Shown piece by piece: positions 10,791-21,443 of a stretch of 64,000 nucleotides of DNA. The position numbers and the translations under genes were made by a program. Each line of letters starts with the position of its first letter. Positions within the stretch are counted from its first letter, which is position 1. The DNA lies in the NCBI GenBank assembly GCA_963971575.1, contig OZ020615.1, forward strand, positions 62,071,379 to 62,135,378, read 5' to 3'. This DNA is from Liopterus haemorrhoidalis. Its lineage: Eukaryota; Arthropoda; Insecta; Coleoptera; Dytiscidae. The notes under the pieces are model-generated. The model had not been told where the DNA came from. It made no database searches and worked only from the letters and a program-made list of their open reading frames with translations.

Positions 10791-11779
10791 ATTACACTTG
10801 TCAACACGTCAAGAGCTGTCGCCAATACCTTAGCGAAAAGTCGCTAACTCTGTTAGTTCTTGACTACCCCAAAAGATGTTACTGAAAAATTCAGTCACTA
10901 ATCTTGGGAGAAAATTCGTCAGCTTTGGTGTCTAGCATTTAGAAATGACACTCATGTCTATGTAATGGTTTACACTTACTGGCCGTTGGTGTTAACGATT
11001 CAAAAATTTTTCTCTGGGTTTGTTGCCTGTCTGTATTATAGTTATGGTGTCCAAAACCACCCAGCAAATAATTTATCTAATAATCATTAGCGCTGACAGT
11101 AGTATAGCAATGATTGTTTTGCCTCATTTCAAGGTCACATAGGCACTTTACTTCCTCATTTTACTTTCTCGTCACCTCGCCTTCCTCGTTGGTGTACGTC
11201 ATTGTTTGAGGTTTCCTGTATGTTCTATAAGCAGCGTCGGGACGTTCGCGACGCTTCGCGTGTGACATTATAAATTATTCACAGTAGAAGTGTATGAAAA
11301 GAGAAGAGACTGTAAAGTAAATGGGATAATACGATTAAGAACATAGTAAAGTAACGTGTTATGTGCATTTTGTACTGTTTCTAAAAAGTCCTATACTCAA
11401 AAGGACTAAAGTGCTCGGTTAGGGTCCAGTGTAATCATATTATACAATAACGCTTCAGTTACTCCAGATATAAGGGCTAGATTTCGAAAAGGGTTTCTGT
11501 TTCTTTTGTAAAACTTAAAAGGTTCGTTTCAGTGAACTGCCTTTCAACACCAAAAGCATGTTAGGTCTTTCTAGTTCATCATATAAATAATACAGCTGGG
11601 CCATAATTGTCACTTCTTCTTCTAAGTTAAAGAGAAAATCCCGCAAGAATTTTTTTTTGCTTCTTAACCCCTCATTAAATATGTACGCTCACATAATACA
11701 TTCATAACTACAACTCACGTAATAAATCAAATATTTACCCCAATTTTACACGAATAAATAAATCAAGATATAGTATTAA
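10791..11779 (+). other. Intron 2, unassigned part
   Basis: No exon or named element was recognised. The GC-richer patch at 11210-11270 has no open frame with splice sites. Confidence 0.5.
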
Positions 11780-12035
11780 ATATTATTATATAAAGTTTGT
11801 GAATTTGTTACCAGTTTCTACCAAAGAATTAGGTTCAGTACAATTTAAAAAAACAATTAAAAACTTATTGACAGAAAACCCTATGCATATTTTTAAGTAA
11901 TTTTTTGAACTTAATTTATAACTTCTGTGTATCTATTATCATTTGTCATGTTATTGTAATTTATCTGATTGACTGTCTATTAATGATTATGTATTGTATG
12001 TGGACAATAAATAAATATTATTATTATATTATGTA
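11780..12035 (+). mobile_element. LINE 3' end
   Basis: The frame reads FVNLLPVSTKELGSVQFKKT then IKNLLTENPMHIFK and stop, which fits the C-terminal tail of jockey/CR1-type reverse transcriptases. The sequence ends with AATAAATAAATATTATTATT, a LINE-type short repeat tail. The insertion is 5' truncated and lies about 120 bp before exon 3. Confidence 0.7.
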
Positions 12036-12154
12036 TAGTGAATTATAAATTGCATATGGGTTCTTCATGAAATTCTAAATGTCGATGCGATGTCTGTAAT
12101 TTTTTTTATAATGTTTATTTAATATTATTATAATGTAATTTTTTTACTTTTCAG

Positions 12155-12330
12155 ACTCGAATGGGGACTATCTTCAGCCTAAGATCCAGGAGAAGACAGG
12201 ATGCGTACCTTAGTCTAGAACTTGCTGGAAGGGATGGTGTGAACCTTGTACATGCAGCAGCAAACGGTACCGACATCGTTAGAGTTGCAGCTCCTCTAGA
12301 CGACAACCATTGGCATCAAATAGCCATCAG
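12155..12330 (+). CDS. Exon 3: TSPN domain, middle
   Basis: The acceptor (TTTTTTACTTTTCAG) and donor (CATCAG|GTAAAT) bound 176 bases that start in phase 0 and end in phase 2. The peptide runs TRMGTIFSLRSRRRQDAYLS, then LELAGRDGVNLVHA, and ends with DDNHWHQIAI. These are the central strands of the TSPN/laminin-G beta-sandwich; the W-H-x-I-A-I strand is the family's most recognisable landmark. It joins exon 2 at FVTLRLAND|TRMG and exon 4 at HQIAIS|IRDD without any change of frame. Confidence 0.93.
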
Positions 12331-12473
12331 GTAAATGAAATTGCAAACAACATTGACTTTTCTTTATATGAAGAATTTCAAAGAGAGTGGATATGTAATT
12401 TAACCCTTTGCACTCCAGCCTAGTGACTCATATAATATACCAACAACTCCAGCACTATATTAGTTATTTTCGT

Positions 12474-12603
12474 ACGCGGACACCGTTATTTTGGACGTTT
12501 GCTATTGCTGATAGTACTAGGCTAGAATAGTACAATACAATGAGTATTAGTATCAAAAAGATGTAATACTTCATGAGTATATAAAATATATTCGGACGTC
12601 TTG
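12474..12603 (+). repeat. Dispersed repeat F, copy 2
   Basis: Shares ACACCGTTATTTTGGACG, TAGTACTAGGCT and ATTCGGACGT blocks with 2424-2542, in the same order and orientation. Confidence 0.6.
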
Positions 12604-12659
12604 GAAACTGCTCAACAATCTGTTTCCGTCTTCAGCGATCACGAAAAGTGATAAAAATT

Positions 12660-13390
12660 TCAATTTATTTCGAGTTTTTATACCGGGTATTGTAAGAGTG
12701 GAACCAGTTTTAAGGTGTGTTGCGATTGGTTGGGATCAGCTATAGGTAGAAACGGGACTACCTGCGGAAGATTAACGTCCGGATTAAGGTTGTTTGTCAC
12801 ATTATTGTGTGGTACTGAGTTGTTTGTTACCGGATTAATGACTTGAGAATTAGAAAGATTGTTTTGAATAATAGAAAGCCAGAGTTGAGGAAATTCTATG
12901 CTAGCTTGGCTGACAGCATCTCCGGAGTTTTCGATCAAAGCTGACTCTTTCAATTTCCTTTTGAACTTATTTTCCTCATACATTAAGAGTTTAGCATCTT
13001 TCCATTGGAAATGGTGTTCATTTTCCTAAGCATGTTCAGCCAGTTTGGAACTGTAAATTTCGTCCTGCTGAATTTTTTTCTTATGCTCGTTCACACTCAC
13101 ATGCAAAGGTCTGCAAGTCTCGCCAATATATTGTTTCCCGCACTGGCAGGGAATAGAGTAGACACAGTTTTTGCTAATTTTTGTTGATTGCTAACTTCCA
13201 GTTCAACAGTAAACTTAATGTTAGTGTGTACTGGATTTAGGTATTGATGGAATTCGTGGAGTTTATCTTTACCATGTGGCCATATGACAAAAGTATCATC
13301 GACGTATCTTAACCCTTTATTTGGTTTGTACTTGACTTTATTTCTGAAATTACATTTTTTTATATGGTTTCTATGAAACAAACTTTAATT
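12660..13390 (-). pseudogene. Penelope-like element, RT and GIY-YIG remnant
   Basis: The minus strand near 13340 reads YKPNKGLRYVDDTFVIWPHG then LHEFHQYLNPVHTNIKFTVE. This is the YVDD catalytic block of Penelope-like reverse transcriptases with the following helices. After a deletion and frame change, about 13160-13090 reads NCVYSIPCQCGKQYIGETC then RPLHV, the start of a GIY-YIG endonuclease with the cysteine pair typical of the Penelope type. Next come EHKK, a stop, and the C-terminal tail through about 12678. The region between RT and GIY-YIG, at least one stop and frame breaks show it is dead. Confidence 0.88.
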
Positions 13391-14280
13391 CCTTTCATCG
13401 GCAAGCTGTATGAAAACGCGGAAAATCATATTTTTCTTATTACAAGATCACGTGACCGTTTGAGCCCTTTAGGACCCTGCGAATCGCATGCCTATAATTT
13501 TTAAGACTTTAAATTTGTTTTAACTATCTTTTGATAAAAGAGCAAGCATTATTAAATCAGAGAAAAACATAAAATTTTGTGCCAGTGGAAATACAGTTTT
13601 CCATATAACCGGAAAGCGTGCAGGGGTTTAGTATAATCCTTTCTTTGTTGTCATAGGGTAAATATTCTCTCCTCCAAAAGGCATGCTGTATGAAATCGGA
13701 AATCATAAACTGTTATGAGCTCCCGGTCTAATTTTTGATGCATCCTTTTGTGGAAGTTTCTTAATTTTTGTACTGTTTTCAATTGGAATTAATAACAATC
13801 TCTCTCCAAATTCGCACGTTTCAATTGCTAATTGCGTTTTGGTAATTACTGATTGTATCTACAAAGTACTTGATTCATTGTTCATAATTGATGACATCTG
13901 AATTGAATTTTATCGAATTATACTCACATGACATTGTCAGCAGAGGTTTTTGTAATTACAACATTGCTTTTAGTCGTTACAGCTTAATAAATGTAATACG
14001 ATTTGTTTTATTGATTTATCATTTGCAAAAAAAAATGTTGGTTTTTGGTTTCATTTGTTCGCAACCCACATGACATGAAAGTTGAACGGATTGCGTAGGC
14101 TCGCGGTAAAGCTTGATGAATTTTAAAACGTCAATGTGGCGATCTTAACAATTGTCGCCCGCATGACATACGTGACAAGCGGGTCACGTGAACACAAGGG
14201 GCACGTGCTTGATGAGTTTTGTTCTAATTGCGTAAAGCTTAGCTTGAAAAACTTTTTAGACCACAACTCCTTTCTGTCAA
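13391..14280 (+). other. Intron 3, unassigned part
   Basis: No exon or element was recognised with confidence. Short GC-richer patches at 13440-13500 and 14080-14230 show no domain. Confidence 0.5.
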
Positions 14281-14335
14281 ATTTATAACGAAAGTGTGGG
14301 TTTTCACACATGACAGGGTTTTGTAGATATTTAGC
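14281..14335 (-). mobile_element. Family A terminus fragment
   Basis: Contains GTGTGGGTTTTCACAC (hairpin) followed by CAGGGTTTTGTAGATATTTA, the hairpin-plus-subterminal-repeat terminus of family A. Confidence 0.6.
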
Positions 14336-14540
14336 AGGAGAAGGGTAACAAACAGAAGGCCCAGGCCTAGGACAATTCGCATCAAAATAAAAATATTTTT
14401 ATTTTTATTTTTAGAAACTAATTTTTTTTCTATTAATCTACACTACATCACCTTTCATTTGATGCTTCAAGTTTTTTTTAATATATTTTAGTTACTTTTT
14501 TGAACAATACAAAAAAAAATTAATTCGAAAAACTTATCTA

Positions 14541-15380
14541 TCAGGTCGTCAAGGATGAAATTTGCAGTTAATAATATTGCCAACTTTAACAGCTTATTAT
14601 TTGACATTGGTTTAATATTTTAACGTTGTTTTTTTTTTTTTTTTTTTCGGAAATCATTGTATGCTCTAAAAAATATCAAAAACTTGTTTTAATAATTAAT
14701 TTTGATGAAAATGGAACGTTCGGAAATTCGCGCTATTATGAAGTATCAGTTCTTACGTGGAACTACGGCATCGCAGATCGCGCGAAACATTAATAGTGTA
14801 TTTGGCTCTAGTGTTACTAGTCAAATTGGTTCGCTAAATTTCGTACAGTTAACTTAAAAACCAAACAAAAAAAAAGAATAAATAAATAAATAAATAAAAC
14901 CTGGCTCATCGATCACAGCAGAAATATACTGCAACCAACTGGACGAAATGATGCAAAAACTTAAAGAACAACAGCCTAGATTGGTCAACAGATCGACTCC
15001 TATCTTATTGCATGATAACGCTAGACCACACACTGCACAAATGACTGTGGCAAAACTACAGTAATTGGAGTTGGAACTTCTTCATCATCCTCCATACTCA
15101 CCAGACTTAGCCCCCACTGACTACCACTTCTTCCGCAATTTGGACAACATTTTAATAGGAAAACAGTTTAATTGCGACAATGCTGTAAAATTGGCCTTCC
15201 AGGAATTCATTGACTCTTGTCCGCCAGGGTTTTATACCACCGGCCTGAACAACCTGCCTCTTGGCAAAAGTGTATAGACAATATGGGTGCACACTTTGAT
15301 GAATAAAATAATTCCTTATAATTGTAAGTTATCAACCAACTTTGCATTTTTTCCTACAAATTTCATCCTTGACGACCTAA
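14541..15380 (+). mobile_element. Mariner element with internal deletion (DD34D relic)
   Basis: The ends TCAGGTCGTCAAGGATGAAA and, inverted, TTAGGTCGTCAAGGATGAAA are matching terminal repeats flanked by TA (14539-14540, 15381-15382). A transposase frame begins at 14710 (MERSEIRAIMKYQFLRGTT). It is interrupted by a deletion and an AAATAAATAAATAA tract at about 14870-14895, then resumes with EIYCNQLDEMMQKLKEQQPR. LLHDNARPHTA carries the second catalytic Asp and YSPDLAPTDYHFF the third, 34 residues apart. The first Asp region is lost and there is a stop between the second and third Asp. The C-terminal frame runs to 15277. Confidence 0.9.
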
Positions 15381-15593
15381 TAATCATAAATTCCGTGCGT
15401 ATATTGTATATTAGGGGTCGAAAACCTTTTTTACGTCGCGTGCCATATTAAGTATTTTTTTTTTTTTTTTGGTCTTCGTGGGCAGTAACAAAATTGTTGG
15501 GTGGATAACGTAAACGTTAAAGAAAAGTAAACATTATGTATTCCTATTGATGGACCGCATAAAATCAGTAGCGTGCGCAGGGGGGGGGGGGAT

Positions 15594-15720
15594 TAGAGTT
15601 GTATAAGCATGCCAAACTCTCTAGGTTTAGTCGTTTAGCTACAACTTTTACCGAACAGACAGACAGACGACAAAATGACGGTATAAGGGTTTTTTGGTCA
15701 TATCTACAAAACCCTAAAAA
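15594..15720 (-). mobile_element. Family A element, 5'-end fragment (A2)
   Basis: Matches the (CAGA)n end of family A: AAGCATGCCAAA, GTCGTTTAGCTACAA, CAGACAGACAGACGACAAAA and the terminus ATATCTACAAAACCCTAAAA. The end lies only 38 bases before the acceptor of exon 4. A run of G (about 15581-15592) precedes it. Confidence 0.85.
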
Positions 15721-15758
15721 TAGAATTAAGAGACATTATAATTTGGTTTTGTTCTCAG

Positions 15759-15882
15759 TATTAGAGACGATAGCACTGTCCAGAGTTATGTGGACTGCGA
15801 GTGGCTAAGAACAGACATCCTTAAGAAGGATTCCTTCGACACTCCTGAGGATTCGGATTTGATTATTGGATACTTATTCTTG
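15759..15882 (+). CDS. Exon 4: TSPN domain, C-terminal strands
   Basis: The acceptor TTTGTTCTCAG and the donor TTCTTG|GTAAGT bound 124 bases, phase 2 to phase 0. The peptide IRDDSTVQSYVDCEWLRTD then DTPEDSDLIIGYLF contains the Y-V-D-C landmark whose cysteine pairs with a later one in TSPN domains. An alternative acceptor six bases downstream (TATTAG, exon from 15765) would delete two residues. I prefer the upstream site because its pyrimidine tract is better and WHQIAISIRDDSTV keeps the usual strand spacing of TSPN domains. The exon is squeezed between a family A end 38 bases upstream and a LINE tail about 8 bases downstream. Confidence 0.92.
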
Positions 15883-15890
15883 GTAAGTCA

Positions 15891-16593
15891 ATAATAATAA
15901 TTATAATAATAATATTTTATTGAGCCTGTTAGTGATCATAGATAATACAGAGGTTAAGTCATATAATGTATACATGTAGAAATTCTAATTTAACAGAATG
16001 CAAAATTTAATACTAGTTAGCTTTGTAATTTAAATATTCAGAGATTGAATAGTATGTATGTTCAAGTAAATATTTCTTAAACTTGTTTTTGAATATTTTC
16101 TCATTGGTTATACTTTTAATGCTATCAGGAACCTTATACAATCTTGCAGCTATAAAACGAGGACTTTGCTCGTACAAAGTAGTATGGTGCCTCTCAATAT
16201 TCAAGCTAGATTTACTTCTTGTATTGTGATTATGATAATCACTATTTATATTAAAGTAACTCTAATGATTTCTGACAAATAATACGCATTCTAATATAAA
16301 AACTGAGGGAACTGTTAATATTTTAAGATCTTTAAATAAGTTTCTACAGTTCTATATGGAGTAAATGTTAATATTCGAATAGCTTTTTTTTGCTGCAAGA
16401 GAATTTTATTAGCTTCTTTTGATGCTCCCCAGAAAATGGTAGCATAATTTATAATTGTGTGAAATTTCGCAAAATAAACTGATCTTAGTAATTAAGATGA
16501 AATAAAGTACGTGAGCCTCTTTAGCATATAACATGATAGCTTAGTATTGAGGTAATCAATATGTGGAGACCAACGAATATTTTGATGGATTAT
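15891..16593 (-). mobile_element. LINE reverse transcriptase C-terminal part and tail
   Basis: On the minus strand a stop-interrupted frame contains SPHIDYLNTKLS, YFAKFHTIINYATIFWG, then QQKKAIRIL, and ends with SPRFIAARLYKVPDSIKSI and FKKYLLEHTYYSISEYLN. These are the post-catalytic domains of a jockey/CR1-like reverse transcriptase. The 3' end is a TTATTA-type tail starting about 8 bases after the exon 4 donor. The 5' continuation resumes at 17876 on the other side of a Harbinger insertion. Confidence 0.85.
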
Positions 16594-17875
16594 GGGGTCT
16601 ATTCTGTAACCAAGCTGTTAATTTTAACACGGTGTTAAAATTTTAAAGTCACATTTAAACACGTTTGCTATTCTGTAAACATGTATCTTGTTAAAAAATT
16701 AACAGATGATGTTAAAAACAGCTGTTAAACTAAAAAATTTAAAGTTATCTAAACAGGTGCCTTTAAAATTAAACATCATGTTTATTTTGACAAAATGGCA
16801 GGAGCAGGCCTTTGGTTATTGGTTATTTACTAAATGAAAATAAACGGGAGATAAAAGGAAGGTAAGAAACTCATTTTTAGTGAATGCATCAAATATCAAA
16901 ATTACCTAATGTATCTGTTTTAGAAACGAATTAGGGTTATTTAATAGAAGACTTCGAGATACGGGTAATCCATTTGAACTTCCTGATGTCAGATTTGTTA
17001 AATTGTTTCGATTAAATAAAGTTGCTGTACAGCAGAGCCGGATTGAGGGTGAGGCGAGTGAGGCACTTGTCTCAGGTGATCAGTGGAAAAGGGTGCCAAA
17101 TTAATGTAAAAATAATAATCAATAAGAAGACAAAATAAAGTAAAAACTAACTTTAATAATTAATAATGTGTCAAAATTAAAACTACTGATCCAGATAGCG
17201 AAATGTAATTTTGTAGTAAGGACCTTTTTTTTAAGATCGTCACTTATATTTTAGAAATAAGGACTTTTAAAGTATTAGGGAAGCCCAATTGTAAAATCTT
17301 GCCCAAGATCCGAAAAAAGCTAGTTACGGCTCTTCTTAGGGACGCTAAATTAAGTCTTGCTTGGGGGCGTCAACAACCCTCGCGCCGGCCCTGTCGTTCA
17401 GTATTAAATTGAATAAGTAATTCCACATATGCCGGAAACAAGTAGAACAACAGCCATACCAAATTATATGAAAGTACTATCTGCTTTGAATCCTTTTTTT
17501 TTTATATGAAAACTATCGGTTTTTTTTTTGCACCCATTGCCTGTATATAATATATTTTTTAACTCCCGTTTTGTTCCATTTCAAGAAGTAACCACTAACT
17601 GGACGTGAATGTAAACAACACTATGCCCGGCTATGCTTTCTGAATCATCGTTAGACAAATAATAGTAAGGGTCAAGAATCGACGTGCAATTTGTACTACT
17701 CATTGCTAGCTTCATGGTATATTTTAACAGGCGTGTTTAAAAATAAAAATATAACGGCAATGTTAAAATTAACATTACAGAATAGCAAAATGTCAACTCG
17801 AAATTAACACCCCTGTTATAATGTTACTTTTAACACATTGTTAAAATTAACAGCTTTGGTTACAGAATAGACCCC
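16594..17875 (+). mobile_element. PIF/Harbinger-like element with transposase fragment
   Basis: The ends GGGGTCTATTCTGTAACC and its inverse extend to about 45-bp imperfect terminal inverted repeats, flanked by the trinucleotide TAT on both sides (16591-16593, 17876-17878). Near 16970 a frame reads NPFELPDVRFVKLFRLNK, typical of the N-terminal region of Harbinger (HARBI1-like) transposases. The frame then stops at a hAT MITE inserted at 17033. No DDE region remains. Confidence 0.8.
17033..17393. mobile_element. hAT MITE nested in the Harbinger element
   Basis: The left end CAGAGCCGG and right end CCGGCCCTG are typical hAT-like termini. The 8-bp flanks CTGTACAG and TCGTTCAG match at 5 of 8 positions. 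The interior contains the degenerate TAAGGACTTTTAAAG type of blocks seen in other hAT MITEs here. Confidence 0.6.
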
Positions 17876-18050
17876 TATAAGTCCTAGAAATTTGAGTTGT
17901 TGGGATTGCTGGAGAGAATATGAGTTTGGAACTCGTATTAATGGACTAATTTGCGAATTTTGAAAACTGTGAAAATATATATGTTCATACGAGCAACTCA
18001 TATAACTTCGTCCGTACTTCTTAAAAACTATTCAATCCTGAAATTCCGTT
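17876..18050 (-). mobile_element. LINE continuation upstream of the Harbinger insertion
   Basis: The minus strand reads PLIRVPNSYSLQQSQQLKFL then GL at the junction. Together with SPHIDYLNTKLS on the far side it reconstitutes the K-F-L-G-L...W-x-P-H-I-x-Y-L block of a LINE reverse transcriptase, which proves one LINE split by one insertion. Confidence 0.75.
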
Positions 18051-18229
18051 GTTAGACTGGACTTGTAGTATCCCAAATTTATCCCCAATCGAAAAATCGT
18101 GAAGATGTTATTATCGATAAATAATTTGGACTAAAATTTTGTGAAGCTAACCAAAATAACTCCTTAAAATAACCCATCATAATATTACTAGCATATTTCT
18201 CAGTACTATTATTTTATTTGTTTTCTTAG

Positions 18230-18383
18230 GGAGACCTGGAGCAAATTACAGTTGTACCAGATTCCAGCCTAGTACCCCTGCAGTGTTCTCCAACGAGAAC
18301 AGCTATCATAGACGCAAGCCTGGAGGCTAGTGAGCCTCAGGAAAACATCGTTCCAAAAAAAGGGCCTCCAGTCAAACACACAG
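18230..18383 (+). CDS. Exon 5: end of TSPN domain and start of linker
   Basis: The acceptor TTGTTTTCTTAG and donor CACACAG|GTAAAA bound 154 bases from phase 0 to phase 1. The peptide starts GDLEQITVVPDSSLVPLQC. In fibrillar, FACIT and multiplexin collagens the last TSPN strand has the same G-D-x-x-Q-x...D...C form, with the cysteine closing the domain disulphide. The remainder (SLEASEPQENIVPKKGPPVK then HT) is polar and looks like an interdomain linker. Phase 1 at its end is usual for extracellular modules. This is the last exon whose linkage I consider secure. Confidence 0.92.
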
Positions 18384-19070
18384 GTAAAAGGAAATATAAA
18401 AAATACCACGAAAAAGAATCTACTTAATCAGTATTCGATGATGTGATTTTAGGATAGGGAAGTATAAGTGTATGAAAGAATTAAAACATTAAATATCCAA
18501 TAATTGGGGGGGGAAGGAGGTAACTTACTATCAAATTACAGTAATATTAGAATTTAAGCAGTAGCGTATTTTTAAAAAGTTGCCCAGTATTTGTGCCAAA
18601 TAGTTGAAAAATAATTTTACACACTGGAGAAACTTATATTCTACATAATATCAAAATTATCTATACATATTAAAATGTACAATACAAGATTAATTTTTAA
18701 TATGATAATTAGATAAATATATTTTTCGGTTGACGTCGGGATCTTTCGTATATTAAGCTGTTTTTTTTTTGTGGTTGGTTCATATGTTGTCTTTATAGTC
18801 TTTTTATAGTCAATGTAATTTAATCCTTCATACACTTATCCTATTGTATAATTAGTCCTGTAAATATTCAATGTATACATTGTTAACTGTGCTCTAGATT
18901 CTAGAGACATTTTCACCAAATATTCAAGTGTATCATATTAAATTATAAATCTTTTAGAGCTTTTGGAAAAAAAAATAGACTTACACGCAAAAACATATGT
19001 ATAATAATCTAAATAAATAAAAAATTACTTTTTATATAAGTAGCTTATTTTTATTGAAAATTATTAAACC
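18384..19070 (+). other. Intron 5, start
   Basis: AT-rich sequence without recognised exon or element. Confidence 0.5.
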
Positions 19071-19545
19071 AGTGGCGAAGAGAAACCAGTGGCGAAGAGA
19101 GACCTCCGCTAGACTTGCCCTCCCATAAAAAAAAATAATAATAATAATATTTTTTTTTTAAGTTAAAAAAAATATATTTAGGTAAATTTTCAAAAATACA
19201 TTAAATTATGTTTTATACAAATTTTTGTTCAAGGCTTGGTTTACTAGTTATGAATTTAAAATTTTTTTAAAGTTTACTAACTTCCGTTCCCGGATTTTCT
19301 TAAAAAAACAGTAGGCTTCTTCCCAGTTAATAGGAGATTTTTTAGCACCAGAACGAACTCTCTAAGTTAACTCGCTTTTGAGTTATCGTGTATATATACA
19401 CACACATACGGACGGCACTTCGAAAATAGTTTTTTTGGATTCCCTGGACCATGAAACGTGGTCATCAGTCAAAATCTCGACATCGAAAATTTTCGCGATT
19501 ACAATACTTGCCCCTTATATATTAAGGTTGGGCAAGTAAAAATCT
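19071..19545 (-). mobile_element. Family C repeat (Helentron-like), copy 1
   Basis: Near-identical blocks recur at 36751-37665: CCTCCGCTAGACTTGCCC, TTTTTGTTCAAGG, ATTCCCTGGACCATGAAAC and TCTCGACATCGAAAAT. The ends carry ACTTGCCC and GGGCAAGT as subterminal inverted repeats. A CGTGTATATATACACACACA microsatellite lies near the right end at the place where families A and B carry CAGA or GGAC arrays. No coding sequence. Confidence 0.8.
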
Positions 19546-20150
19546 TACAAAATCTTGGGGTTCGTTACCAGAATTTAAAACAATAATAATAATAATAATA
19601 AATAAATCACAAAACAATGATTTCTCTCTATTTTTATTTAGTAAGTTGGAATTTTGCTCAATTAGTTGGTCTTCACAGTATCTTGTATACATTAATCGTA
19701 TTGAAACGAAAAAAATGGGAGTGGATATCACCAAATTTTTTTCGGGATAAATTCTTATTTTATTAACTTTGCGTTTCTAAAAACGGAGAACTACTTCTCT
19801 GCCCCTTATACGCCTATCTAGGTGTTGGAAATCTATTATTTAGTTATTTTAACTTTGCGTGTAAGTCTAATTTTTAAATCACTGGTACAGAAATATCTAA
19901 AATTAAAAGCAATTACTGTAATTTTTTAACTGTTAAAAGCTCTGTAAAAAAGTGATATTTGAGACGCATTTCTATGTAAGCTTTAGCTGAATTTAGCTCA
20001 TCAAATGTACATTTAAAATGGAACGTCCTGCAAATATAAAAGTTCATAAAAATATTTTAATAACTTGTAAGTGCCAGTAATATACAATTTTATGTTAAAA
20101 CAGAACTGAAAATTGAAAATAATATCGAAAGAATCTAAAAATATGTCAAA
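19546..20150 (+). other. Intron 5, unassigned
   Basis: AT-rich; no exon or named element. A (AAT)n run is present near 19580-19600. Confidence 0.5.
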
Positions 20151-20154
20151 AAGT

Positions 20155-20367
20155 TGTCACTAGCTAACATTTTATATATTGAAGTTGGTTTTTTCTAAAC
20201 AAAATAAGCAAAGGCTTCAATCAATCGGTAAAGTTAATAGATTTGAAAATCTAGTTCCGCCTAAACCAAAGAAACCGCCTATAGCTTTGATCTCCTTAAT
20301 TAAAAAAAAAGAAAAAGAGTTTTCTAGAAAAAAATCGCTGCAAAATTTGATGTATAGGTACAGCGTG
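20155..20367 (+). repeat. Dispersed repeat G, copy 1
   Basis: Contains AGTTGTCACTAGCTAAC, TCAATCGGTAAAG and GATTTGAAAATCTAGTTCCG, which recur in the same order at about 20655-20790 and 44042-44130. It directly abuts the hAT element at 20376. Confidence 0.7.
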
Positions 20368-20375
20368 ATCTAAGA

Positions 20376-21435
20376 CAGCGTTTCTCAACCGGGGGGCCGC
20401 GGCCCTCTAGGGGGCCGTGAAGGATACATCGGGGGGCCGCGAAGTCATACAAGATCGAAACATGAAAATATAATAAAAATGCACTCAATCTTGCAAGATA
20501 TAAATTTTATCCATATTTATAAATATCGTACATTTATATTCATATAAATATACCTTTCATAACATAAATAAAATAAATATTGTATTTATTTTTATACATA
20601 ATTTACTTATTTTGACAACTAATTTAAACTACAGGCTATTTCAAACGTTTAAGTTGTCACTAGCTAACTTTATAATGAGTAAATGGGCTTTTACTAAACA
20701 AAATGATCAAAAGTTTCATTCAATTGATAAAAATTACTAGATTTGAAAATATAGTTCCGCTTTAACCAAATAAACAGACTATAAATAGACTATATCAAGG
20801 TAAAATAAATTGTATGTGTCGGTTGATGGGATTCTCTGACAATGGTTCGCATTGGAGGTACTTCAAGTATTTTCAAGTTATTCTTTGAAGTATGTACGAC
20901 TTGAAATTGCAATATTTTTTCTTATACTTTTTTGTAATTGCTCTCCGAGCTACAGATAACTCAAGAGTAAGGATGCGAAGTTTAAATTAAAATGGAAGGC
21001 ACTTTAAACACTTGTAAATAAAAATACTTTACTGTCAAGTCGTTATAGGGAATATAATCGTCATTTAAAAATATCACAGTTTTTTGTTAACCGTAAAAGA
21101 TATTAAGAAACTGTTTATACGAAAGTAAATGTTGTTGAAAAGCTCTATCCAAAGATATCCAATATCACATACGTTCCCATTTAAAAATTCGAAATTGTCT
21201 TTGATATCCTGTACTTCCGGTTTTTTCCGGAAAATTTCAATGCTACCATTCAATTTTGTGGATAAATTTTAGTTCAAAATTTTTCCAAACTTGCTCACAC
21301 GTCGCTTTTTCAACGTGTTCAACGTGAAAAAAAAACGTGTTCCTATTATCTTGATACACCATAGTATAGGGGGGCCGCAGATAATATTTACATAATTTCG
21401 GGGGGTCCCAGGCCAGAAAAGGTTGAGAAACACTG
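20376..21435. mobile_element. Non-autonomous hAT element, perfect 8-bp duplication
   Basis: The ends CAGCGTTTCTCAACC and GGTTGAGAAACACTG are typical hAT termini. The flanks are ATCTAAGA on both sides (20368-20375, 21436-21443). GC-rich terminal blocks with GGGGGGCCGCGG enclose an AT-rich core that contains a second copy of dispersed repeat G. No transposase. Confidence 0.92.
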
Positions 21436-21443
21436 ATCTAAGA

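Noticed and set aside
15765..15882. Exon 4 starting at the downstream acceptor
   Set aside because: Kept only as an alternative: the upstream acceptor has the better pyrimidine tract and restores the usual TSPN strand spacing.
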